Positions 56,523-64,000 of a stretch of 64,000 nt of DNA are shown here, piece after piece. The DNA lies in contig NZ_JHZB01000003.1 of assembly GCF_000621145.1 (NCBI RefSeq), positions 1-64,000 on the forward strand, given 5' to 3'. The translations under genes and the position numbers were made by a program. The first letter of the stretch is position 1, and every line of letters starts with the position of its first letter. A model generated the notes under the pieces. The model was not told the origin of the DNA. It saw only the letters and a list, made by a program, of their open reading frames with translations, and searched no databases. Origin of the DNA: Desulfobulbus elongatus DSM 2908 (lineage in GTDB: Bacteria > Desulfobacterota > Desulfobulbia > Desulfobulbales > Desulfobulbaceae).

Positions 56523-57395
56523 TCAGCGAGACAAGGAGCCGTTGGCCTGCACCCTGAACTTCTCGACAAAACCGGCAGGCATGTAGCTCATTTTGGCCTG
56601 GCGCAGTCCCGGATCGCCCAGGTCCTGCTCCCGGTTGATGGTGACGTATTCTTCGGGGAGAACAGCGGCAAAGGATTGATTGATGAATTGATACAGTCCC
56701 TTGTAGCCGGGAACCGCTTTTTCGAAATGGATGGCGTAACTGGTGCCCCCGGCCAGTTCCTCGCCGAGGACGAAGGCCACCGGCCGCGATTCGACATAGT
56801 AGATGCCGCCGCAGAGTTGCAGCGGCTCCATCAGTTCGATGGCTTCCCGCGCCGCTTCGTAGTCGCCGGGGGCATCCGTACCCAGCCGCCAGTCTTCGAG
56901 TACGCGCAGGGCATCGTCCCGCAGCTCCGTGCGCAACGGCTTGGCGGCAAAGCTGTGCGAGCGGGTGAAGGCCTTGATGAGATTACGTTTTTTGTGATAG
57001 TTGCGGCCGCCCAGGAGGGCCAGGTCGCGGCGGCGGTACAGGTAGTCGAAATTGTTGCGGTCTTCCTCGACCCGGTAGCCTTGCTCGGCAAGGAGCCGCG
57101 CCTGGGGCGCGGAGGCGCACTTGAGCATGCCGTGGTCCCGGAGAAGGGTGTCGAGCAGGGACGTAGCCGGCAGGGTGAAGGGGAGCATGAAGAAGGGGGT
57201 GGCGCCATCCCGGCCGAGGAAGGCGATGGTGCCGTCGTCCAGCCTGGTCACCGTATACTGATGGGCGGCGCGGAACAGGTACAGATCGGCGAAGGTGAAT
57301 TCGGAAATGCCCTCGCGCAGCTCCCGGAACAGGGGATGCAGCAGGGGGCGGAGCTCTAAGGTCAGGGGGGAGGAGCGGGGATAATCAGGAAGCAT
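56523..57395 (-). CDS. DUF2156-type (GNAT-like) acyltransferase
   Basis: A 290-residue protein of the DUF2156/LPG synthase C-terminal family, related to enzymes that use aminoacyl-tRNA or acyl-CoA donors. Family marks are FTFADLYLFRAAHQY near the start, RNYHKKRNLIKAF in the middle, AIHFEKAVPGYKGLYQFINQSFA and INREQDLGDPGLRQAKMSYMPAGF at the end. No N-terminal membrane domain is present, so this is the short soluble type. ATG 57395 is preferred over a TTG at 57416. The natural substrate is unknown. It is a single minus-strand gene between plus-strand neighbours. Confidence 0.82.
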   Translation of the reverse strand: MLPDYPRSSPLTLELRPLLHPLFRELREGISEFTFADLYLFRAAHQYTVTRLDDGTIAFLGRDGATPFFMLPFTLPATSLLDTLLRDHGMLKCASAPQARLLAEQGYRVEEDRNNFDYLYRRRDLALLGGRNYHKKRNLIKAFTRSHSFAAKPLRTELRDDALRVLEDWRLGTDAPGDYEAAREAIELMEPLQLCGGIYYVESRPVAFVLGEELAGGTSYAIHFEKAVPGYKGLYQFINQSFAAVLPEEYVTINREQDLGDPGLRQAKMSYMPAGFVEKFRVQANGSLSR

Positions 57396-57512
57396 GGCTG
57401 ACGGGACACTGGGCAACGAAAAGGGGGCGGGTGGCGCGTACGGTCAAAACGGTTCGGCGCGGCGGCCGTAGGCGGCCGAAACAGCGTGTGCGTGGCCTGC
57501 TTGCCGAACGGG

Positions 57513-57854
57513 TCAGCACCCCAGAACTTTGGCGCTGATCAACGCCATGGTGGCCTGATCCGGTTCCGGCTTCTTCCAGCTGATGAACTGCTTGACCACC
57601 CGCCGGAAATCGCCGTGGTCGTCCTTGCATTGGTCGCAGATGGACTGGGCGTTGTCCCGGTACATGATGATCTTGCTGGCCGGGTCGCCGGACGGGCTGA
57701 TGGCCGCCATTTTCCGGCAGCCGCAGTCGAGGCGGACCACCGCCACCCCCACGGCGTCCGGGCTGCCTTCAAGAATGCCTTCGATCATCGCCTGTTCCCC
57801 CCTCTCGGAGGATGGGGCGGCGCTGCTCCGGCGTGTGTGCTGTTTCTGGGCCAT
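57513..57854 (-). CDS. Small Cys-containing protein of unknown function
   Basis: A 113-residue protein. A basic, polar N-terminus is followed by a compact C-terminal part: VAVVRLDCGCRKMAA, then SICDQCKDDHGDFRRVV. The four Cys as CxC and CxxC could bind a metal such as Zn. ATG 57854 begins the reading, and a later Met at about 57785 is also possible. I do not recognise a named family. It is transcribed away from the ferredoxin gene, sharing a 300-base divergent region with it. Confidence 0.6.
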   Translation of the reverse strand: MAQKQHTRRSSAAPSSERGEQAMIEGILEGSPDAVGVAVVRLDCGCRKMAAISPSGDPASKIIMYRDNAQSICDQCKDDHGDFRRVVKQFISWKKPEPDQATMALISAKVLGC

Positions 57855-58038
57855 GACAAGGAAACCTCGGGTTGAATGGGATGGACCGCATTCTTTGTAC
57901 CTTTGTTTCCCGCTCCTGCAAACCAAAAAAAACGGACCGGCGGCGATACCGTTCATCGCCGTCGCGCCTTCGGCTGGCGACCGGGTGGCCGCTGCCCGGA
58001 AGTGGGGGGAATGCTCCGGTTCGCCAATGTCTTTTCGC

Positions 58039-58067
58039 TTGACAAACCATAGCCCGTCTTTTAAAGA
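58039..58067 (+). promoter_or_regulatory. Candidate promoter of the ferredoxin gene
   Basis: A perfect TTGACA (58039-58044), a 17-base spacer and TAAAGA (58062-58067). It lies about 90 bases before the ferredoxin ATG. The rest of the divergent region (57855-58158) shows no gene. Confidence 0.45.
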
Positions 58068-58158
58068 AAATTGATTTTGCGTCTTGTATTTCCTTGGAGT
58101 CGAGGTCGCAATTAGCATCGTTACCAGGCCCTTAATTCTTTTTTGTGGAGGTTGTGCC

Positions 58159-58344
58159 ATGTGGGAAATCGTTGTAGATAAAGACAAATGTTCCGGTGAT
58201 GAAGAGTGCGTAAACGCTTGCCCCGCTCAGGTTTTCGAGATGCAGGGTGGCAAGGCCGAGCCCGTGCACTCCGACGAGTGCCTCGGATGCGAGACCTGCG
58301 TTGAGGTGTGCCCGGAAAGCGCCATCACCGTCACCGAGATCTGA
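58159..58344 (+). CDS. Small ferredoxin (Dsr-type 2[4Fe-4S])
   Basis: A 61-residue ferredoxin. Its first motif is KCSGDEECVNACP with a C-x5-C-x3-C spacing instead of CxxCxxCxxxCP. The second is the normal CLGCETCVEVCPE. This pattern is seen in small ferredoxins of sulfate and sulfur reducers. Lacking one Cys of the first set, it may bind a [3Fe-4S] or a single full cluster (inference). It starts behind GTGGAGG. It has its own promoter and a terminator at 58372, which fits an abundant electron carrier. Confidence 0.9.
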   Translation: MWEIVVDKDKCSGDEECVNACPAQVFEMQGGKAEPVHSDECLGCETCVEVCPESAITVTEI

Positions 58345-58371
58345 TCGTACCGGTCCATTGGGCCGATCAAC

Positions 58372-58406
58372 AAGCCCATCCCTTGCCGGGGATGGGCTTA
58401 TCTTGT
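58372..58406 (+). terminator. Terminator after the ferredoxin gene
   Basis: A perfect 11-base stem: AAGCCCATCCC (58372-58382) pairs with GGGATGGGCTT (58389-58399) over a 6-base loop and is followed by ATCTTGTTT. Confidence 0.8.
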
Positions 58407-58437
58407 TTCTGGGGCAGGGCAATTCTGGAGAGGAGCA

Positions 58438-58875
58438 ATGGCACCCCTGGCGAAACCCGGCGTCTCGCGCGCGGTTCACCTGTTTACCGCGCCCTTGTTA
58501 TGGACCGCTGTCGGCGGCCTGCTCATGGCGCGCGGCTGGAGTTGGCTCGATCCGGGGCGGGGCCGGTTGCTGTTTCTTGCCGCCGGTCTGCTCGGTACCC
58601 TGAAATCGCTGTTCGTTCTTGACCGGATCGCCCGGCGTTCCCTGGAGCGCATCGTCCGTTTTCAGGATAACACCTGCCTGGGGGCCGTCTATTCGTGGCG
58701 GACCTGGTTGCTGGTGTTCTTGATGATGCTGGCTGGCATCGTCCTGCGCAGCGTCACGCAACCGGGGCCGTGCATCGGCATCCTCTACGGCGCCGTCGGT
58801 TGGTCCTTGTGTCTGTCCAGCCGGTTGGGCTGGCGCGAATGGTACCATCGGGTACATCACCATGAAATCGCTTAA
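58438..58875 (+). CDS. Small integral membrane protein of unknown function
   Basis: A 145-residue protein with about four hydrophobic segments (around 16-32, 43-60, 88-105 and 112-128) and a basic C-terminus rich in His/Arg (YHRVHHHE). The good ribosome site GGAGAGGAG precedes the ATG. It overlaps the alanine racemase gene by 14 bases, so it belongs to the same operon. No family was recognised. Confidence 0.7.
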   Translation: MAPLAKPGVSRAVHLFTAPLLWTAVGGLLMARGWSWLDPGRGRLLFLAAGLLGTLKSLFVLDRIARRSLERIVRFQDNTCLGAVYSWRTWLLVFLMMLAGIVLRSVTQPGPCIGILYGAVGWSLCLSSRLGWREWYHRVHHHEIA

Positions 58876-59986
58876 TCGAGTCGAGATCAGCCGTTCCGCG
58901 CTGATCCATAATTTTGAGATCTGTCGGCAGCGGGCCGACGGGGCGGTCCTCATGCCGCTGGTCAAGGCCGACGGCTACGGGCATGGCATGATCGAATGCG
59001 CCCGCATCTTTGCCGAGCAGGGGGCGGCGGCCTTCGGCGTGGCCGAGGCCGTCGAGGGCGTGCGCCTGCGCGAGGCCGGCATCACCCAGCCGGTGCTGGT
59101 CCTGGTCGGGGTGGTGCCGCAGACCCTGCCGGACATCGTTGCCGCCCGCCTGACGCCGGTGGTGACCGATGCCTCGATCCTGCCCGAACTGTCCCGCCTG
59201 GCGGGCGCAAAGGGCATCGAGATCGGCGTGCATCTCAAGCTGGATGCGGGCATGGGCCGCCAGGGCGTCCTGCCGGCCGGTTTTGTCGATCTGGTGCAGG
59301 CGGTGCACGGGTCGGCCCATCTGCGCCTCGACGGGGTCATGGCGCACCTGCCCCTGGCCGATGACCGCCAATCGGCCAATTCTGATGAAGTGCTGCGCAC
59401 CTTTCTGAAGACGACCGCCGCGCTGGCCGATTGCGGCCACGGCACATGCTGCCTCCATCTTGCCAACTCCGGCGGATTATTTTATGTTGCCGGCGCCCGG
59501 CTCGACATGGTGCGGCCGGGCATCGCCCTGTACGGCTACTATCCGGACGGCGCTGCCGGTGCCGCCGCCGCGTCGTCCCCGCGCCTGCGGCCGGCCATGC
59601 GCTACCTCACCCATATTATCCAGGTGCGGCATGTGCCGGCGGGCAGCGGCCTGGGCTATGCGCATCTGTTCACCACCGTCCGGCCCTCGACGATTGCCGT
59701 GCTGCCGGTGGGCTATGCCAACGGCTATCTGCGCACCCTCACCAACAGGGCCGAGGTGCTGGTCGGCGGCCGCCGCGCGCCGGTGGTCGGCCGGATTTCG
59801 ATGAACCTGACCTTGGTCGACGTCACCGATCTGCCCGAACCCAAGGTGGGCGATGAGGTCGTGCTCCTGGGCCGGCAGGGGCAGGAGGAGATCGGCGCCG
59901 ACGAGATCGCCGGCTGGATGGACACCATCAGCTACGAGGTGCTGTGCCTGTTCGGGCAACTGAACCCGCGGGTCATGGTCGATTAG
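58862..59986 (+). CDS. alr: Alanine racemase
   Basis: A 374-residue PLP enzyme converting L- to D-alanine for peptidoglycan. MPLVKADGYGHG contains the PLP Lys (K35). HLKLDAGMGRQG, HLANSGGLF and DMVRPGIALYGYYP follow. GLGYAHLF has the second catalytic Tyr (Y266), and VVGRISMNLTLVDVT the conserved C-terminal region, in which the common CMDQ is SMNL. Length is normal. The order membrane protein-alr-argS with short gaps indicates one operon. Confidence 0.94.
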   Translation: MKSLNRVEISRSALIHNFEICRQRADGAVLMPLVKADGYGHGMIECARIFAEQGAAAFGVAEAVEGVRLREAGITQPVLVLVGVVPQTLPDIVAARLTPVVTDASILPELSRLAGAKGIEIGVHLKLDAGMGRQGVLPAGFVDLVQAVHGSAHLRLDGVMAHLPLADDRQSANSDEVLRTFLKTTAALADCGHGTCCLHLANSGGLFYVAGARLDMVRPGIALYGYYPDGAAGAAAASSPRLRPAMRYLTHIIQVRHVPAGSGLGYAHLFTTVRPSTIAVLPVGYANGYLRTLTNRAEVLVGGRRAPVVGRISMNLTLVDVTDLPEPKVGDEVVLLGRQGQEEIGADEIAGWMDTISYEVLCLFGQLNPRVMVD

Positions 59987-60021
59987 GGCGGCAACCGCCT
60001 CTGGGAGAAGAGACAACAGTC

Positions 60022-61671
60022 ATGATCAAGTCACAGATAAAAGCCATGGTCGAGCGCTGCTTCGCCGAAGGCGTGCGGCAGGGCCTGTGGAGCGGCGCCG
60101 CCGAGGGCCGGTACAGCATCGAGGTGCCCAAGCGCGAGGGACAGGGGGATTTTTCCACCAACTTCGCCATGGTGGCCGCCGGCATCGACAAGCGCAAACC
60201 CCGCGATCTGGCCGCGCCCATGGCGGAACTGCTCGGCCGCGAGCCGATGATCGCCCAGGTGGAGATCGCCGGACCCGGCTTCATCAACCTCTTGCTCGAC
60301 AAGGCGATCTGGGCCACGGTGCTGGCGCCGATCTACGCCGGGGACGAACAATTCGGCCGCTCCGATGCCGGCGCCGGCCGCCGGGTGCTGGTGGAGTTCG
60401 TCAGCGCCAATCCCACCGGCCCGCTGAGCGTCGGCCACGGCCGCAACGCCGTGCTCGGCGACGCCATTGCCCGGGTGCTGGAAGCGGGCGGCTACGCGGT
60501 CCAGCGGGAATACTACTTCAACGACGCCGGCCGGCAGATGCGCGTGCTCGGCGAGTCGACCAGGGCCCGCTACCTGGAGCTGCTCGGCCTGCCCAACACC
60601 TTTCCCGAGGACGGCTACCAGGGCGACTACATCTACGACATCGCCCGGTCGATGATCGCCGATGCCGGCGACGGCTTCAAAGAGGCCGAGGTGGCGGTGT
60701 TCAAGGATCGCGCCCAGAAGGCCATCTTCGCCGACATCGATGCCACCCTCAAGCGGATCGGCATCGGCTTCGACACCTATTTCAACGAGCACACCCTCTA
60801 CGAGGACGGCCGGATCTATGAAGTGGTCGATGCCCTGCGCGCCAAGGGGCTGGTGTACGAAAAGGAAGGCGCCACCTGGTTCAAGACCACCGAGATGGGG
60901 CAGGAGCAGGACCGGGTGATCATCAAGAGCAGCGGCGAACCCACCTACCGACTGCCGGACATCGCCTACCACTGCGACAAGTTCAAGCGCGGCTACGACT
61001 GGATGGTCAACGTGTTCGGCTCCGACCACATCGCCACCGTGCCCGACGTGCTCGCCGGAGTCCGGGCGCTCGGTTACGACGATTCCCGCATCACCGTGGT
61101 GCTCTACCAGTTCGTCACCCTGCTGCGCGACGGCAGGCAGGTGAAGATGTCGACCCGCAAGGCCACCTTTGTCACCGTGGACGAACTGGTGGACGAGGTC
61201 GGGCCCGACGCCCTGCGCTTTTTCTTCCTCATGCGCAAGCCGGACAGCTTGATCGAGTTCGACCTCGATCTCGCCAAAAAGCAGAGCCAGGAAAACCCGG
61301 TCTATTACGTCCAGTATGCCCACGCCCGCCTGTGCAGCATCGAGAAAATGGCGGCGGAACAGGGCGGCGCGGCCGATCTGGCGGCGCAGACGCTGGCGCG
61401 CCTGGTCGAACCCGAGGAGCATGCCCTGCTCAAGGCCCTGGCCGATTATCCGGCCATGGTGGCCGGGGCCGCGGCCGATCTGGCCCCCCATCGGGTGATT
61501 TTTTACCTGATGGACCTGGCCGCGCATTTCCACGGATTCTACAACAAGCACAAGGTGCTGACCGGCGACCGCGAACTGACGGCGGCCCGCTTGGCCCTGT
61601 GCGGCGGCCTGCGGCGGGTCTTCCGCAACGGTCTGCATCTGGTCGGGTTGACGGCGCCGGAGAGCATGTGA
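60022..61671 (+). CDS. argS: Arginyl-tRNA synthetase
   Basis: A 549-residue class I synthetase. The N-terminal Add1-type domain is followed by VEFVSANPTGPLSVGHGRNAVLGD with the HIGH-like HGRN region. YLICN-type motifs are absent, but KFKRGYDWMVNVFGSDH, RQVKMSTRKATFVTVDEL (KMSTR loop) and PVYYVQYAHARLCSI are present. The C-terminal DALR anticodon-binding domain includes FHGFYNKHKVL. It starts behind GGGAGAAGAG. The gene is essential and chromosomal. Confidence 0.95.
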   Translation: MIKSQIKAMVERCFAEGVRQGLWSGAAEGRYSIEVPKREGQGDFSTNFAMVAAGIDKRKPRDLAAPMAELLGREPMIAQVEIAGPGFINLLLDKAIWATVLAPIYAGDEQFGRSDAGAGRRVLVEFVSANPTGPLSVGHGRNAVLGDAIARVLEAGGYAVQREYYFNDAGRQMRVLGESTRARYLELLGLPNTFPEDGYQGDYIYDIARSMIADAGDGFKEAEVAVFKDRAQKAIFADIDATLKRIGIGFDTYFNEHTLYEDGRIYEVVDALRAKGLVYEKEGATWFKTTEMGQEQDRVIIKSSGEPTYRLPDIAYHCDKFKRGYDWMVNVFGSDHIATVPDVLAGVRALGYDDSRITVVLYQFVTLLRDGRQVKMSTRKATFVTVDELVDEVGPDALRFFFLMRKPDSLIEFDLDLAKKQSQENPVYYVQYAHARLCSIEKMAAEQGGAADLAAQTLARLVEPEEHALLKALADYPAMVAGAAADLAPHRVIFYLMDLAAHFHGFYNKHKVLTGDRELTAARLALCGGLRRVFRNGLHLVGLTAPESM

Positions 61672-61812
61672 CCATGATGGCTGCGGGCATGTTTTTTTTG
61701 CGTGCCGCACTTGCTTTTCCCGGCGAATTCCTTACACATTACCCCGTGCGCCCGTGCGTGGCGGTCGGCAGCGGAGCACGGTCCGAGTTCGCCGGGTCCA
61801 TCCCGGGAAGCC

Positions 61813-62091
61813 GTGGGACTGTTTAGGCAAAACGTCCGGCCGCCGGCCGAGGCCAGGCCCAAGCCCTTTCGCATCGAGCTCGGCTGGCGCGGCATGTTCG
61901 GCCTGGTGGTGGTCTGTTTTTGTCTTTTTTTGTGGATGTTCCTGCTCGGTGTCTGGGCGGGACAAACCATTCTCCTGCCACCCCGGCCCGTGCAAGCGGT
62001 GCCGGGGGCCGAATCGCCCCAACCGCTGCCGTCCGGACCCGTGGAAGAGGACGGTTTCCGGAAACGGCAGCAACGAACCCCGGCGCCCTAG
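61813..62091 (+). CDS. Small single-pass membrane protein after argS
   Basis: About 92 residues if GTG 61813 is the start (GGGAAG upstream). An ATG at 61702 in the same frame would add an unlikely N-terminus. It has a basic cytoplasmic segment (RPKPFRIELGWRGMF), one long hydrophobic helix (GLVVVCFCLFLWMFLLGVWAG) and a Pro-rich external tail. This layout resembles the anchor part of SPOR-type proteins often found next to argS, but no SPOR domain follows. It may be a shortened relative. Confidence 0.55.
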   Translation: MGLFRQNVRPPAEARPKPFRIELGWRGMFGLVVVCFCLFLWMFLLGVWAGQTILLPPRPVQAVPGAESPQPLPSGPVEEDGFRKRQQRTPAP

Positions 62092-62106
62092 CCGCCCCAT
62101 GCCGTC

Positions 62107-62667
62107 ATGTCGTCGTCAGCAATGAACAACAGAAGAAACCGCCGCAGCCCGCGACGGGCGCGGATTTCTCCGGTGTCGGCGCTGCGCGGGGCCATCGGTC
62201 GGCATCTCAGAAAGCATCTGGTGATCTATGTACCGGCTGCGGCGCCGTTGATTTTTGTGCTGCTGGCCCATGGCATCACCGTGGCGACCCTGGTTTTGAT
62301 CAGGTCCGGGGTGCTGCCGCAGGGCCTGGGACTGCATAAAACCCTGGTGACCTGGGGGGTGTACGGATTCCTGCCCCTGCTGCTCTGCTCCTACGGCTGT
62401 TTTTTTGCCGTGGCCCGGCCGGTGACCGGGCTGCTGACGCGGAGGTATCCCGAATGGCCGCCGGCCGGGCTGACCGTGGTATCCGGCGCCGCCTACGGCG
62501 CGGCCGTTGCCCTGGTCCTGCTGCTGCTGCTCGCACCCGGCTCGACGCTCCGGGTGTTCTTCCTGCTGCTCATCGGCATGGCGACCGGTCTGGGCAACTG
62601 GTGGCTGTACCGCGCCCTGACGGTCGCACCCCCACAAACGGCTCAACCGCCTCGAGCCGGCCTGTAA
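62107..62667 (+). CDS. Membrane protein of unknown function
   Basis: A 186-residue protein: a very basic N-terminus (NNRRNRRSPRRAR) and about four hydrophobic segments (around 42-62, 80-100, 120-142 and 147-165). No family was recognised. It stands 15 bases after the previous gene and 36 before the acetyltransferase gene, so it is part of the argS run. Confidence 0.65.
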   Translation: MSSSAMNNRRNRRSPRRARISPVSALRGAIGRHLRKHLVIYVPAAAPLIFVLLAHGITVATLVLIRSGVLPQGLGLHKTLVTWGVYGFLPLLLCSYGCFFAVARPVTGLLTRRYPEWPPAGLTVVSGAAYGAAVALVLLLLLAPGSTLRVFFLLLIGMATGLGNWWLYRALTVAPPQTAQPPRAGL

Positions 62668-62703
62668 CCGGTCGTCCGGCATACCCGAGAAGAGGGAGGA
62701 CGT

Positions 62704-63204
62704 ATGGCGTCTGTACAGCGGCGTGACACGAAAGCGGGCAGGATCCGTCCCGCCCGCATGGGCGATGTCCGGGCCATCCATGCCCTGCTCACCACCTTTG
62801 CCAACAAGGGCCTGATGCTGCCCCGTTCGATCAGCTCCCTCTACGACCATCTGCGCGATTTCATCGTCTACGAGGAAGACGGGACCGTGTACGGGATCTG
62901 CGCCCTGCACATCTGCTGGGACGATCTGGCGGAGATCCGCTCGCTGGCGGTGGCCGAGGAACGGCAGAAACGCGGCATCGGCGCCCTGCTGGTCGAATCC
63001 TGCCTGGACGAGGCCAGGAGCCTTTCGATCGACCGGGTGTTCGTGCTCACCTACCAGGCCCCTTTTTTCCGCAAGTTCGGCTTTGTCGACCGGGACAAGC
63101 AGGACCTGCCGCACAAGATCTGGAGCGACTGCATCCATTGCGCCAAATTTCCCGACTGCGACGAGGATGCCCTGATCCGCACCGGCCTGGCCGGCCGGTC
63201 GTGA
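62704..63204 (+). CDS. Short N-acetylglutamate-synthase-like GNAT acetyltransferase
   Basis: A 166-residue GNAT protein. It has IRPARMGDVRAIHALL, EIRSLAVAEERQKRGIGALLVESCLDEA (acetyl-CoA loop) and VFVLTYQAPFFRKFGFVDRDKQDLPHKIW, followed by DCIHCAKFPDCDEDAL with three Cys. The KFGF...LP.K.W..C..C..FP.C pattern is that of short ArgA-type synthases used for the first step of arginine synthesis in many bacteria. The closeness to argS supports that. It starts behind GAGGGAGGA. Confidence 0.85.
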   Translation: MASVQRRDTKAGRIRPARMGDVRAIHALLTTFANKGLMLPRSISSLYDHLRDFIVYEEDGTVYGICALHICWDDLAEIRSLAVAEERQKRGIGALLVESCLDEARSLSIDRVFVLTYQAPFFRKFGFVDRDKQDLPHKIWSDCIHCAKFPDCDEDALIRTGLAGRS

Positions 63205-63261
63205 CCGGGGCCCGGCCGCCGGTCATTTTTCAACAATCAAACCCTTATTGGGGGAACCGTA

Positions 63262-64000
<739 letters not shown>

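Overview
The window is a high-GC Gram-negative bacterial chromosome segment. The gene content points to an anaerobic or facultative Desulfobacterota, perhaps Desulfobulbales-like. This is an inference from the NAD-linked HoxEFUYH [NiFe] hydrogenase, the full 14-subunit complex I with fused NuoCD, the Dsr-type small ferredoxin, the TauE/SafE-type exporter and the density of PAS/two-component proteins. No rRNA, tRNA or CRISPR array was seen.

Layout. 1-4.4 kb: the edge of an IS5-family element, then a small catabolic or stress cassette (cysteine hydrolase, antibiotic-biosynthesis-monooxygenase-like protein split by a frameshift, YtcJ-type amidohydrolase with a His/Cys-rich tail, pirin). 4.4-18.3 kb: a signalling region with a decayed EF-hand gene, a response-regulator/PAS/histidine-kinase fusion, two coupled response regulators with HDOD and degenerate HD-GYP-like outputs, an IS1595-family insertion (8-bp target duplication, broken transposase) in a LuxR-type remnant, and a four-gene phosphorelay operon (PAS-only sensor, membrane PAS kinase, single-domain regulator, hybrid kinase). 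18.7-23.5 kb: hoxEFUYH on the minus strand. 23.8-26.4 kb: an undescribed 52-codon ORF, glnK, amtB and ssb. 26.9-40.3 kb: nuoABCDEFGHIJKLMN, closed by a strong terminator.

40.5-53.7 kb: a tightly packed plus-strand run with a hybrid kinase, a periplasmic unknown, a small unknown, HPr, Enzyme I, ThiL, a PEP-synthase-like protein of unusual architecture, a tyrosine/dual-specificity phosphatase fused to a Cys-cluster domain, an NtrC-type sigma-54 activator and a second Cys-cluster protein. No sugar-specific EII gene is present, so HPr and Enzyme I may serve a regulatory relay. 54.1-56.3 kb: a receiver protein and a TauE/SafE exporter split over two genes. 56.5-64 kb: a DUF2156-type acyltransferase, a small Cys protein, a ferredoxin, alanine racemase, ArgS, two small membrane proteins, a short N-acetylglutamate-synthase-like acetyltransferase and the start of secA.

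Functionally, the centre of the window links H2/NAD(H) chemistry (Hox), NADH oxidation with proton pumping (Nuo) and nitrogen sensing (GlnK/AmtB), flanked on both sides by dense phospho-signalling. The most interesting points are the Cys-containing ORF upstream of glnK, the EII-less PTS/PEP-synthase-like/phosphatase/NtrC cluster, the split exporter, and the IS-disrupted LuxR gene.
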